From Spirochaetota bacterium (GTDB lineage: Bacteria; Spirochaetota; UBA4802; UBA5368): a stretch of DNA of 64,000 bases. Under the pieces are notes generated by a model. The model did no database searches, was not told the origin of the DNA, and saw only the letters and a list, made by a program, of their open reading frames with translations. Below are positions 53,367-61,579 of this stretch, piece after piece (the first letter of the stretch is position 1; each line of letters opens with the position of its first letter). The translations under genes and the position numbers were made by a program. The stretch covers positions 20,378 through 84,377 of the forward strand of contig DATIKU010000047.1 in the NCBI GenBank assembly GCA_035477215.1, given 5' to 3'.

Positions 53367-53819
53367 TTACTTCAGCGCGATATTCACGCGCTTTTTCTCG
53401 GGCGTCTCGACACGGGGTATTGTGACCTTTAAAACGCCGTTCTTAAAGCCTGCCTCGATCTTTTCCCTGTCGATGTCCTCGGGAAGCCGGATAGTCCGGT
53501 GAAACGAGCCGAAACGGCGCTCAGATATCACATATCTCCGGTCCTCCTTCTTCTCCTCTTCCTTCTTCTCGCCGGCTATGGTGAGTAAATCGTTTTCGAG
53601 CGTTACGCTCAGGTCTTTCTCCTCGATTCCGGGGATTTCCGCCCTGATGCGCACTTCTTTTTCATCCTCTTCCACGTCCACAGTGGGCATCCACCCGCTT
53701 TCGGACAAAGAGGAAGGGCCGATGGAGAAGAAGTCGTTAAAAAGCTGATTGATCTCCTTTTGAAAGGAGACAACACCCCATTCGGGCTGCTCATTACGCC
53801 TTGTTATGCCCCATTTCAT
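53367..53819 (-). CDS. Hsp20/alpha-crystallin small heat shock protein, first copy
   Basis: A 150-residue Hsp20 of the common bacterial class. The alpha-crystallin domain (about 40-140) contains Val-Arg-Ile-Arg-Ala-Glu-Ile-Pro-Gly-Ile, a charged Glu/Lys loop, Phe-Gly-Ser-Phe-His-Arg-Thr-Ile-Arg-Leu-Pro and Phe-Lys-Asn-Gly-Val-Leu-Lys-Val-Thr. It is first in the operon. GGAGGT lies six bases before the ATG and a perfect CIRCE element lies 29 bases further up, so expression should be repressed by HrcA and rise on heat shock. Confidence 0.93.
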   Translation of the reverse strand: MKWGITRRNEQPEWGVVSFQKEINQLFNDFFSIGPSSLSESGWMPTVDVEEDEKEVRIRAEIPGIEEKDLSVTLENDLLTIAGEKKEEEKKEDRRYVISERRFGSFHRTIRLPEDIDREKIEAGFKNGVLKVTIPRVETPEKKRVNIALK

Positions 53820-53847
53820 AGCAAACCTCCTCTTGATTGGTCGCTTG

Positions 53848-53874
53848 TTAGCACTCTATGCTAATGAGTGCTAA
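53848..53874. promoter_or_regulatory. CIRCE element (HrcA operator)
   Basis: TTAGCACTC (53848-53856), nine bases, then GAGTGCTAA (53866-53874): an exact match to the CIRCE consensus. It lies just downstream of the hsp20 -10 box, where bound HrcA blocks transcription. HrcA itself is not in the window. Confidence 0.95.
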
Positions 53875-53881
53875 CAGTAGT

Positions 53882-53910
53882 AATGTACAAACAGTCGCAA
53901 GAATCGTCAA
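53882..53910 (-). promoter_or_regulatory. Promoter of the hsp20 operon
   Basis: On the minus strand TTGACG (53905-53910) and TACATT (53882-53887) are 17 bases apart. Transcription would begin near 53875, directly at the CIRCE element. Box sequences and spacing match the promoter at 29246-29274. Confidence 0.75.
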
Positions 53911-53974
53911 GAGGGGAAACGAATTTTTTAAGTGTATTTTAGGTATTTTTAAAATAGCCGGCCGGGTGCGCCGG

Positions 53975-54397
53975 TTAGTTGTCGTTGTCGATGGATATGC
54001 CCGACATGGCCTTTACGGGGCAGGCGAGAATGCAGAGCCCGCAGGCGACACAGCGTTCCGGGTAAAAGCGTATCTCCATCGAGGGGCGGTCGATTGAAAG
54101 GGCATCGGTGCGGCACACGGCGGTGCAGGCCCCGCAGTCCACACAGCGCTCCTCGTCGCGGTGCGTCTTGTCGATCAGAAGATCCACCTGAACAAGTTCG
54201 GCCTCCAGGTAGGCGATACCCTTCGCTATCTCCTCATCAGTCCCCGAAAGCTCGAGTATAAGCCGTCCCTCCTGTTTTGGGAGGATCTTCGCCTCGAGCA
54301 CGTTGAAGATGATGCCGTACTCGGTGGCCAGGCGATAGATGATCGGCCGGTACATGATGTTCTGCTTGAATATCAAAAGCACGTTTTTCGATGCCAT
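53975..54397 (-). CDS. NIL-domain ferredoxin (aspartate semialdehyde sulfurtransferase Fe-S subunit type)
   Basis: A 140-residue protein with an N-terminal NIL domain (about 1-75) and two 4Fe-4S ferredoxin motifs: Cys-Val-Asp-Cys-Gly-Ala-Cys-Thr-Ala-Val-Cys and Cys-Val-Ala-Cys-Gly-Leu-Cys-Ile-Leu-Ala-Cys-Pro. In methanogens a NIL-ferredoxin works with the COG1900 protein in making homocysteine from aspartate semialdehyde. AGGAG six bases upstream picks ATG 54397 over an upstream frame extension. It is downstream of UPF0280 and COG1900 genes on the same strand. Confidence 0.87.
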   Translation of the reverse strand: MASKNVLLIFKQNIMYRPIIYRLATEYGIIFNVLEAKILPKQEGRLILELSGTDEEIAKGIAYLEAELVQVDLLIDKTHRDEERCVDCGACTAVCRTDALSIDRPSMEIRFYPERCVACGLCILACPVKAMSGISIDNDN

Positions 54398-54451
54398 GAT
54401 CGGCTCCTGTTTGTTCGAGTTGTCGCATGTCCAAAGAATTCGGCGCTTCCT

Positions 54452-54500
54452 CCTGTCGCCGGCGGGGGAAATGCCCGATAGTGGCATTACTTGCGACAGG
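54452..54500. promoter_or_regulatory. Nested-hairpin RNA element before the NIL-ferredoxin gene
   Basis: CCTGTCGC (54452-54459) pairs with GCGACAGG (54493-54500), and inside it AATGCC (54470-54475) pairs with GGCATT (54483-54488). This gives an 8-base outer stem, internal loops and a 6-base inner stem with a seven-base loop. It is in the gap after UPF0280 on the minus-strand transcript. It may be a processing, attenuation or metabolite-sensing structure. Confidence 0.45.
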
Positions 54501-54549
54501 TTTACCGTATACATGCCGTTGTATGCCAGGCGTCCGGTACAGCGTTCCG

Positions 54550-55275
54550 CTAAGGCCTCACCAGTTCGATTTCGCCCTGCGCTATCATGCGCTCTCCCTT
54601 GATGACGAGCGTACCGCGCACACCCGGCACGGACATCGCATAGGCCGCCGCCGCCTCGAGGTCGTCCTCGTCGCACACAAGGTTGGCGGTCCCGGTCGCC
54701 ACCGCGTCCGCCAGCGCCGCGTCAGTGGCGATGACGGTCGCTGCGTCGGCCCTTCCGAACGAGAAGGAATGCCCCACCCGTCCCGACGAGGTGCACACCC
54801 CGGCGGGAGTGCGCTCTGACGCGATCCGTATGCCGAGCGCACCGCTGAAGAGCGAAGTTCCGGCGTAGACCCCAAGAGTAACGGCATCGCGCAAGGCGAG
54901 CCAGATGTCGCCGCCGTTCTCGACTATAACCTCGCCCGAGCGGTCGAGAATGGCCCTTCCTGCGTGCTCGGCGATGGCGCCGGCAACCGCGGCCATCGGG
55001 CCCACGCCCGCGGCCTCCGAAGCACGGTACATGGCCTCGATGACCGGATGCGCGGCCTCCACTCGCACCACGGGCTCGAAGGAAGCGAGGAAACAGTCCT
55101 GCCCGGCGATGTGGTCAAGCAAAGCGTCGCGCGCGTCGGTTACAATACGTTCGAGCTCTACGGAATAATCCCCGTTCGCGCGGACGTACAGGTCGCTCGT
55201 CCCGATCTTTACCCGGAAGCTTGTCCAGCGCTTTGTGCCGGCGAATTCGCGGTAAAACCGCTCGGCGTGGCGCAT
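54550..55275 (-). CDS. UPF0280 family protein (ApbE-like fold)
   Basis: A 241-residue member of UPF0280, distantly related to the FMN-transferring ApbE family. Gly-Pro-Met-Ala-Ala-Val-Ala-Gly-Ala-Ile-Ala-Glu-His, Glu-Asn-Gly-Gly-Asp-Ile, Thr-Ser-Ser-Gly-Arg-Val-Gly-His-Ser and Ala-Asp-Ala-Ala are the conserved blocks. Biochemical role is unknown, but the gene is often next to COG1900 and NIL-ferredoxin genes, suggesting a part in sulfur transfer or its redox cofactors. ATG 55275 overlaps the last base of the COG1900 stop codon, so the two are coupled; a longer frame to 55350 is not favoured. Confidence 0.88.
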   Translation of the reverse strand: MRHAERFYREFAGTKRWTSFRVKIGTSDLYVRANGDYSVELERIVTDARDALLDHIAGQDCFLASFEPVVRVEAAHPVIEAMYRASEAAGVGPMAAVAGAIAEHAGRAILDRSGEVIVENGGDIWLALRDAVTLGVYAGTSLFSGALGIRIASERTPAGVCTSSGRVGHSFSFGRADAATVIATDAALADAVATGTANLVCDEDDLEAAAAYAMSVPGVRGTLVIKGERMIAQGEIELVRP

Positions 55276-56459
55276 CAGGGCGCCGTGAAGGGCGCACCGG
55301 GCAGCGTTACCTGCGGCACACCAAGGATGAATCCTTTTTCGCGTATCCATGCTTTCAGTTTTTCGGCCACCTTCACCGCCATGGGATAGCTCGAGAGCGG
55401 CGCGGCCGGGATGTTTTTACCCTGTACGTCGATCCTTCCGGTTTTAAGCTCGGCGTAGCTTACCTCGCCCAGCGTATGGTTGATCGAGTTGGGGTAGTCG
55501 ATGCCGTAGTCCACCACCTGACAGACGATATCGAGGTCGGAAACGCCGGTGAATCGGGCCAGGTCCTCGTTCAGTATCGGGATCGGGATGCCGAGGCCCA
55601 CCATGAGCGAACAGCCGTAGCCCACCAGCGACGCGCCCCGAATAAACTCGGCCGACATCTCCTTCATGTCGCCGGTGACGGCGATCGTTCCCGCCCCCTC
55701 TCGGACAACGCCGTTGTCGCCCCTCCGGGCGTCCGGGTTGTGCTGGGTGCCGCGCCAGCTCACCACGCCGCTTGCGCCGCCCAAAAAAATCCGCGTGCCG
55801 ACGCCGATGGTCCAGTAATACGGATCGTTCAACAGCGGTGAGAGCTGTCCGGCGCTGGAAAAGGTGGCGTTGCCCATGTTGGGCCTGAGAATTCCCATGT
55901 AGGTGTAGATTGTGCGCTTTGAGAGATTCACCGCGCAGTTGTAGTTCTGATATGCGTTTCTCGGATTGTAAAGAAAGGCGTCGCGAAGGTCCCCGATGGT
56001 GACGGTGGTTTCGTATTCGCGAAGCGGGTAGCAGTCCGTGCCGTAAGATTTGGCGCGCAGCCTGACCGGGCGGCCCGCGATGAGGTCCTCGATGACGTGG
56101 CCGCCGCCGTAGCGGAACTGTCCGGGATGCACTTTATTGAGCGGGTCGTCGTCCTGCACCTGCGTGGCCCCGATGTAGGTGTCGACCGCGGCCAGGCCCC
56201 CATACGCCTCCACGTCGTTAAGCCACACGTTCGACGCCTTCATCCTGGGCCTGGTGTGGCCGAAATTGATGAACGCCCCCGATGAACACATGGCGCCGAA
56301 GGTGCCGGTGGTCACCACGTCAACTTTTTTAAAGGCGCTCTTCACGCCCTCGGAGGCAACCAGCTCGGTCATCTCGTCGGCGCGCAGCACGACCGCCGTG
56401 CCCTGCCTGATTTTATCGTTTATCTCTTCGTAGCTTCGCTGTATCGGGATGGTATCCAT
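55275..56459 (-). CDS. COG1900/DUF39 homocysteine biosynthesis protein (aspartate semialdehyde sulfurtransferase)
   Basis: A 394-residue DUF39 (HcyBio) protein. In Methanosarcina the homologue converts aspartate semialdehyde and sulfide-level sulfur to homocysteine, bypassing O-acylhomoserine. Candidate catalytic cysteines are Cys58 (Gly-Ala-Met-Cys-Ser-Ser-Gly) and Cys143 (Gly-Thr-Asp-Cys-Tyr-Pro), both in conserved blocks. The CBS-domain tail of some archaeal versions is missing. GGAG precedes ATG 56459. With UPF0280 and NIL-ferredoxin it forms the complete set found in anaerobes. Confidence 0.9.
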   Translation of the reverse strand: MDTIPIQRSYEEINDKIRQGTAVVLRADEMTELVASEGVKSAFKKVDVVTTGTFGAMCSSGAFINFGHTRPRMKASNVWLNDVEAYGGLAAVDTYIGATQVQDDDPLNKVHPGQFRYGGGHVIEDLIAGRPVRLRAKSYGTDCYPLREYETTVTIGDLRDAFLYNPRNAYQNYNCAVNLSKRTIYTYMGILRPNMGNATFSSAGQLSPLLNDPYYWTIGVGTRIFLGGASGVVSWRGTQHNPDARRGDNGVVREGAGTIAVTGDMKEMSAEFIRGASLVGYGCSLMVGLGIPIPILNEDLARFTGVSDLDIVCQVVDYGIDYPNSINHTLGEVSYAELKTGRIDVQGKNIPAAPLSSYPMAVKVAEKLKAWIREKGFILGVPQVTLPGAPFTAP

Positions 56460-56625
56460 GGGGCGTTCTCCTGGAGCGGCCTGCGGTCGCGTCGTTTTAC
56501 GTGCGCATTTTACGCGGACCTGCCATGCAGTCAAATTTTATTTTTCATGCCGCGCGCGCCGCCACGGGCGGGTTTTCCTCTTGACCGGGCCGTGGCCGTA
56601 CCGTTTGGTATTCAGGATATTTTTA

Positions 56626-56653
56626 TTGCACTTAACGGCGCAAACTGTATTAT
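56626..56653 (+). promoter_or_regulatory. Candidate promoter of the DUF3352-like operon
   Basis: TTGCAC (56626-56631) and TATTAT (56648-56653) are 16 bases apart, about 165 bases before the ATG at 56820. The rest of the divergent 56460-56819 spacer shows no open frame or known RNA. Confidence 0.4.
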
Positions 56654-56819
56654 ACCGTCAATACGTCGGCATTCCGCCGGGGGTATACTTATCGTCCGCC
56701 CCCGGCGGGTAAAAGACCGGATCGCGCGGTGGCGACCGAATAAATCGCGAAAAATCGGCCGAAACGCTCGCGGCAACGCGGCAGGCGTGAAGACGTGCCG
56801 TATCACGGGGAGAGAGTAA

Positions 56820-58580
56820 ATGCAACCTGAATCGAGGCGTAAACGCGGCCGTGCCTGGGGCGGCATACCGGCGGCCCTTGTGCTGGTTTTAATAACATCC
56901 GTAACCAGTGCGGAGATCCGGTCCGACCGGAATGGACCGGCCGACCTTGTGCCTTCATCGGCGATCATGTACATGCAGACATCGCGCCTTTCCAGCGCCG
57001 CGCCGGCGGCCGTGTTCTTCATCGGCAATTTTCTTCCCGCCGAGAACGCAAAGAAGATAGAGGCGTGGAGGGCCGATTTTAAAACCAAGGCCGGTGTAGA
57101 CGTGCTCGATGTGGCTTCTCTTACGAAAGCGGAAATCGACGTAAGCCGTCCGGCGGCGATGGCCTACCTGGACGCCGAAAAGGAATCGGAGCGGATAATG
57201 ATCCTCGTTCCCGTTAATAACGAGAAGACCTTCCCGCAGCGCTTTGTAGAGGTATTGAAAAAGGCCAATAAGGACAGGCCCGCCATAGACCTCCATCCGG
57301 CGGTAAGCCGGCACAACAACCATGCGGTGTACCGGATGATGAAAGACGTCTACTTTACCGGGATAAAAGGCTACCTCGTTGTGGCCTCATCGATGGACAT
57401 CATAACCTCGGTGATCGACATGGGCGCGACGCCGCTGTCGGCCGAACCGCTCTTCGCCGACTATGCCGCCAGGAAACGGGCGGGAAACGACCTGGATATT
57501 TTTTTTAAAAAAAGTTTTCTGCAGCAGATCGGCGAGGAACGCCTTAAAAAGAAAGAAGACGATTCCGGCGACAGCCCGGAGGGTGACGGGGACGGCACTC
57601 CGGAGGACGATTCCGGGGAAATCGGCGGGCCGTCCACGTCGGACAAAAAGGCCCAGAAGCGAGTCCCCGGGGCTAAAGACGCCCTCTCGATGGTCAGCTC
57701 GCCGACCGGCTTTTTCGATTACGTCGCCGTCGCGTTCGCGCGGACGAAGGAGGGGGTGTCTCTCGATTTCAGCGCGTCGCTTACCGGCGGCAATCAATCC
57801 ACCGCGCTTCTCTCCGGGCTTTTTCGCCCGGGGCTTCCGGCATTTCTGCTCGCCGCCTCCGATCCGCTCGCGTATCATTACGTGTCGTTCGACTTCAGGG
57901 CGCTGGATGCATTCTGCGAAAAGAACGCCTCATCGCCCGAGTACGGGCCCACGTGCGAACAGTATAAAAAATTCAAGAAGGATGCGGGGAGCTCGCTCGG
58001 CATCGACATGGACGCGGACTTCCTCCCCTGGTTCGGCGGCTATTTCAACGTAATCATGCGGAAGGCCAAAATTGCGGGAACGCTCGATAATTTCGTCATG
58101 TACGTGCCGATGACCGACAGGGGAAAAGTGTCGGCGCTCACGAAAAAACTCAGGAGCGCCGTGAAGGCTAAGAACACGGACGAGGGCGCCTTCGGCGATG
58201 AAAGGATCGACGCCATACCCTCGTTCTGGTTCAAGGACAAGCGCGGCAACAGGATAAGCGTGCTCGCCGATGAGCGGGGCGTGTTTGTGGCCAACAACAC
58301 CGAATTTTTAAGGGCGGTGCTCGAGGGAGAAGGTAAACAGGCGGCGACCGTCTCCGGCCTCTTCGGCAATCCCGACCCGGGCACGTTTCTTTTGTCGTTC
58401 CTTAAAATGGAAAAAGAAAGCTATATGAAGGCCCTCCTGATGTTCCTGACGTACAATGCCGGACCCCACGTTGCGGGGCTCGTAAACCGGCTCGATACCG
58501 TTTCCCTGTCGGGCGGGCGGGTCGGTAATTATTATTCGTTCATCGTCACCCTCAAGCTGCTCGAGGCCGCGGGGCGATAG
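56820..58580 (+). CDS. Exported DUF3352-like protein
   Basis: A 586-residue protein with an N-terminal signal sequence (basic Arg-Arg-Lys-Arg-Gly-Arg, then Ala-Ala-Leu-Val-Leu-Val-Leu-Ile). The overall pattern resembles DUF3352: repeated Ala-Met-Ala-Tyr-Leu, Met-Ile-Leu-Val-Pro-Val, Gly-Tyr-Leu-Val-Val-Ala-Ser-Ser and, toward the end, Phe-Val-Ala-Asn-Asn-Thr-Glu. A low-complexity acidic linker (Asp, Glu, Gly, Ser; about 255-280) splits it. Probably periplasmic; function is unknown. It is followed by cNMP-binding and radical SAM-TetR genes, 51 and then 12 bases apart, so this looks like a three-gene operon. Confidence 0.7.
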   Translation: MQPESRRKRGRAWGGIPAALVLVLITSVTSAEIRSDRNGPADLVPSSAIMYMQTSRLSSAAPAAVFFIGNFLPAENAKKIEAWRADFKTKAGVDVLDVASLTKAEIDVSRPAAMAYLDAEKESERIMILVPVNNEKTFPQRFVEVLKKANKDRPAIDLHPAVSRHNNHAVYRMMKDVYFTGIKGYLVVASSMDIITSVIDMGATPLSAEPLFADYAARKRAGNDLDIFFKKSFLQQIGEERLKKKEDDSGDSPEGDGDGTPEDDSGEIGGPSTSDKKAQKRVPGAKDALSMVSSPTGFFDYVAVAFARTKEGVSLDFSASLTGGNQSTALLSGLFRPGLPAFLLAASDPLAYHYVSFDFRALDAFCEKNASSPEYGPTCEQYKKFKKDAGSSLGIDMDADFLPWFGGYFNVIMRKAKIAGTLDNFVMYVPMTDRGKVSALTKKLRSAVKAKNTDEGAFGDERIDAIPSFWFKDKRGNRISVLADERGVFVANNTEFLRAVLEGEGKQAATVSGLFGNPDPGTFLLSFLKMEKESYMKALLMFLTYNAGPHVAGLVNRLDTVSLSGGRVGNYYSFIVTLKLLEAAGR

Positions 58581-58631
58581 GAGGCCTGGATTTCAGTATA
58601 GCGGAAAACCGGGGAGCGGGGAAGGAGGGAT

Positions 58632-59024
58632 ATGGCCGGTCGCGTGTTGCGTTACAATGCCGGAGAGAAGATCATCGAGGCGGGTAAGGTCGAGCAGCGG
58701 ATGTACATCATCCTGGAAGGCTCGGTGGGGATAACCCTTAGCGACGGGAAGAACACCATACGGGTGGCCACCCTTGTGCGGGGCGATTTCTTCGGCGAGA
58801 TATCGCTCTTCAACAGCTCGCCGAGGAGCGCGACCGCGACCGCGCTGGGAGAGGTAAAGGTCGCCTACCTCGACAATCTGCACGACCTCAAGGCCTTCCT
58901 GGTGAAAAACCCGTCCTTCGCCGCCAAGATGGTGCATATACTCGCCCAGCGGCTCGCGAAGACCGATGAAATCCTCATCGGTAAAATCAGCGAGTTGAGC
59001 CGCGTGCAATTAATGGATAGATAG
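58632..59024 (+). CDS. Single-domain cyclic-nucleotide-binding protein
   Basis: A 130-residue protein made of one cyclic-nucleotide-binding (CNB/Crp-type) beta-roll with the C helix and no DNA-binding domain. The cassette Phe-Phe-Gly-Glu-Ile-Ser-Leu-Phe-Asn-Ser-Ser-Pro-Arg-Ser-Ala-Thr-Ala-Thr-Ala (about 57-75) has the conserved Glu and Arg that bind ribose and phosphate, so cAMP or cGMP binding is plausible. GGAGGG precedes the ATG. Lacking an output domain, it probably acts by binding a partner, most simply its downstream neighbour. Confidence 0.87.
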   Translation: MAGRVLRYNAGEKIIEAGKVEQRMYIILEGSVGITLSDGKNTIRVATLVRGDFFGEISLFNSSPRSATATALGEVKVAYLDNLHDLKAFLVKNPSFAAKMVHILAQRLAKTDEILIGKISELSRVQLMDR

Positions 59025-59036
59025 CGGTTCTGCGCT

Positions 59037-60629
59037 GTGAAGCTCGTGATGAAATATCTCTTCGGGCCGGTCAATTCGCGAAGGCTTGGCATATCGCTCG
59101 GCATAGATCTGGTTCCCTTTAAGACCTGCTCGCTCAACTGCGTTTACTGCGAATGCGGGAGGACCGGGAAGCTTACAGCCTCCCCGGCGGAATTCGCCCC
59201 CACCGACGAGGTAATCGCCGAGCTCCGCATGTGTCTGGATTCCCGGCCGCGTCTGGACGCGCTCACCTTTTCCGGCTCCGGGGAGCCGACACTTCACAGC
59301 GGTATCGGCCGGATCATCGACGTGATCAAGGACGAGTTTCCCGGCTATGCGGTGGTCGTGCTTACCAACGGAACGCTGCTGTGGCGCGAAGCCGTGCGAC
59401 GGTCGCTGTTGCGCGCCGACGTCATCGTTCCCTCCCTCGACGCGGTGAGCGAGGACGCGTTCAAAAAAATAGCGAGGCCCGCGCCCGGCATTACATCGAA
59501 GCGCCTCATAGACGGCCTCATCAGGTTCAGGGGCGAGTTCGCCGGAAAGCTCCTTCTCGAGATATTCATCGTGCCGGGCGTTAACGATACGGACGGGGAA
59601 CTTGCGCTCCTTGCGGGGGCATGCGGTCGCATACGGCCCGACAGGATCCAGATAAATTCACTCGACCGGCCGGGCGCTGAAAAATGGGTGGAGCCGCTTT
59701 CCACCGAAGGCCTTGAGCGGATAAAGGGCTTTTTCCCGGGCTTTGCCGTGGACATTATAGGAAAACCTGGAACGAGGGGCGAGATGGAGTCGGCCCGAAA
59801 GGCGGGCGATGTCGCCGCGGCCGTCACCGCCACCATAGGGCGGCGGCCGTCGACGATGGATGACCTCTGCCGGGCGCTGGGAGCCTCCGCCGGCGACGTT
59901 GAAAAAGGGCTTGCCGATCTCTCGTCGAAAGGGCTTCTCGATGTGAGGGAGCTTCTGCGCGGCACGTTCTATTCACTTAAAAGAGGGACTAAAGCGGGAC
60001 ACCCAATGACCACACGGAACATCGAAAAAGAGGAAAAGAGAAAGACACAGATAGTCCAGGCCGCGTTCGAGGTGATCGCGTCGAGGGGGTACAACAACTT
60101 TACCATCGAGGACATCGCCAACCGCGCCGGTCTGTCCAAGGGGGGGGTCCTCCATTATTTCAAGTCAAAGGAAGACATCCTCATACACCTGCTCGAGGTC
60201 ATCTACCGGCAGATCGACGAGACCATCGTTCGGCGTTCGCAGCGCTACCGTACCGCCGAGAAGAAACTCAAGGCCATCATAATAGCCTTCATCGTGACGG
60301 CGAAACGGCACCCGTCGGTCTATACCGTCATGGTGGATTTCTGGGCGCAGGTTTCAACTAACGAGCGCGTGAAAAACATCAACGGCAAGATATACGGAAT
60401 CATCTGCGACGAGGTGAAGAAGATCATCGACCTGGGTGTCGAAAGCGGCGAGTTTGTCGCGGTAGATTCGGAGAGCGTGGCGCGGCTGGTGGTTTCGATG
60501 GTCATGAACGTCGCCATCCAGTGGACATTCAACAATTCCGCCAACAACATCGACCATATCACCAGGGCCTGCCTGGCGATGGTAACGACCTATCTGAAAA
60601 AGCGGCACGATATCAAAGCGGAAAAATGA
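59037..60629 (+). CDS. Radical SAM protein fused in frame to a TetR-family regulator
   Basis: A 530-residue open frame. Residues about 1-250 are a radical SAM domain of the COG0731 kind (Cys31-Ser-Leu-Asn-Cys35-Val-Tyr-Cys38, then Cys40 and Ser-Gly-Ser-Gly-Glu-Pro-Thr), then a winged-helix-like region (about 255-320). Residues 324-530, starting at an internal ATG at 60006, are a full-length TetR protein with a typical helix-turn-helix (Phe-Thr-Ile-Glu-Asp-Ile-Ala-Asn-Arg-Ala-Gly, then Gly-Gly-Val-Leu-His-Tyr-Phe) and ligand domain. No stop separates them. True fusion, or loss of one stop codon. Start GTG 59037 or ATG 59049. Confidence 0.8.
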   Translation: MKLVMKYLFGPVNSRRLGISLGIDLVPFKTCSLNCVYCECGRTGKLTASPAEFAPTDEVIAELRMCLDSRPRLDALTFSGSGEPTLHSGIGRIIDVIKDEFPGYAVVVLTNGTLLWREAVRRSLLRADVIVPSLDAVSEDAFKKIARPAPGITSKRLIDGLIRFRGEFAGKLLLEIFIVPGVNDTDGELALLAGACGRIRPDRIQINSLDRPGAEKWVEPLSTEGLERIKGFFPGFAVDIIGKPGTRGEMESARKAGDVAAAVTATIGRRPSTMDDLCRALGASAGDVEKGLADLSSKGLLDVRELLRGTFYSLKRGTKAGHPMTTRNIEKEEKRKTQIVQAAFEVIASRGYNNFTIEDIANRAGLSKGGVLHYFKSKEDILIHLLEVIYRQIDETIVRRSQRYRTAEKKLKAIIIAFIVTAKRHPSVYTVMVDFWAQVSTNERVKNINGKIYGIICDEVKKIIDLGVESGEFVAVDSESVARLVVSMVMNVAIQWTFNNSANNIDHITRACLAMVTTYLKKRHDIKAEK

Positions 60630-61266
60630 TGCGCGCGCGGGTCTTGTTGCGCCCGTCGGTGGTTACCGAAAAACTCTTATAGCTTATATTTACGCTCTTT
60701 AAAAGCAGCACAACCATTGAAAGCCCCAGTCCCATGCCCTCGGCGGCCGGGTCGGGGTTCTCCAGGTAAAACTCGGCGATGCTGTCGTATTTCGAAGACT
60801 TCTCTATGCGTTCGTTGATCCTCGCCAGGTCCCTCTTGGAGAGGGGCAGATTATTGATGACCTCTATTACGAGCCGGTTTCCCTGCATCTTTAAATAGGT
60901 CCTGGTGGAAAGGCGGCTGAGCTTGGATTTGATGCCGTACTCGAGGAGCGCTTCCTCGTTGAGGATTGAGCGGAGTTTGCGCACGATTTCGATGATGTCG
61001 TCGGTCTCCGTGATTACCCCCTCCTCGAGGAGGAGGCGTTTGGCGTTGGCCTTGGTCGCGTTGGACGTGAGTTCCTTTATGCACGAGAAGATGGGCGTGA
61101 GGTACTCTTCTTTTCCGTATTTTTCGAGGATGCGGGCGAGGGTGAACTTGATATGCTCCTCGGTGGTTTCAATCATGGAATAGGAGATGAAAACGACGTC
61201 GCTTCCCTGGTTGATGGCGTTTATCAGCTCGGGCTGAATGTTCTTTTTATCTAAGAGCAGTTCCAT
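60613..61266 (-). CDS. Histidine-kinase-like ATPase protein (GHKL)
   Basis: A 217-residue protein with a GHKL ATPase domain but no phosphoaccepting histidine or sensor domain recognised. The N box is Ile-Lys-Glu-Leu-Thr-Ser-Asn-Ala-Thr-Lys-Ala-Asn-Ala (about 61-73), and the G box Glu-Gly-Met-Gly-Leu-Gly-Leu-Ser-Met-Val is at about 180-189. The middle has a coiled-coil-like helix. It may be an orphan kinase-like regulator, perhaps related to proteins seen in spirochaetes. It converges on the radical SAM-TetR gene and overlaps its end by 17 bases. Confidence 0.8.
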   Translation of the reverse strand: MELLLDKKNIQPELINAINQGSDVVFISYSMIETTEEHIKFTLARILEKYGKEEYLTPIFSCIKELTSNATKANAKRLLLEEGVITETDDIIEIVRKLRSILNEEALLEYGIKSKLSRLSTRTYLKMQGNRLVIEVINNLPLSKRDLARINERIEKSSKYDSIAEFYLENPDPAAEGMGLGLSMVVLLLKSVNISYKSFSVTTDGRNKTRARIIFPL

Positions 61267-61523
61267 CGAATCAACACCGTTTTAATGAAGTCGGTGCGCG
61301 GCCCGGAAATCCGGGGCCCGCCCGTCTGCGCCGTAACCGCACCCGTTATATACCGGAAGTATCCGCATTATATCAAGTATAAATTGATCTCTTGGCGAAA
61401 AATTGGACAATTATCCCGCTTCGTTAAACAGGCTTTTTGTGAATCAGTGTAGTAATCGGTGGGTCCTCTCCTCGTGAGCGGGGGACTTCCCGTATTGCCC
61501 TGTGACACAACAGGTTAAATGTA

Positions 61524-61556
61524 TTGACAGGATTTTCGGGCGTGATTAGCTATACT
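61524..61556 (+). promoter_or_regulatory. Possible promoter of the rnfB-fliG operon
   Basis: TTGACA (61524-61529) and TATACT (61551-61556) are both good boxes, but the spacing is 21 bases, longer than usual. Transcription would start near 61563, shortly before a 34-codon reading frame. The rest of 61267-61523 has no recognised gene or RNA. Confidence 0.35.
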
Positions 61557-61579
61557 GTCTCTACGGGGGTGCTGCCGTC

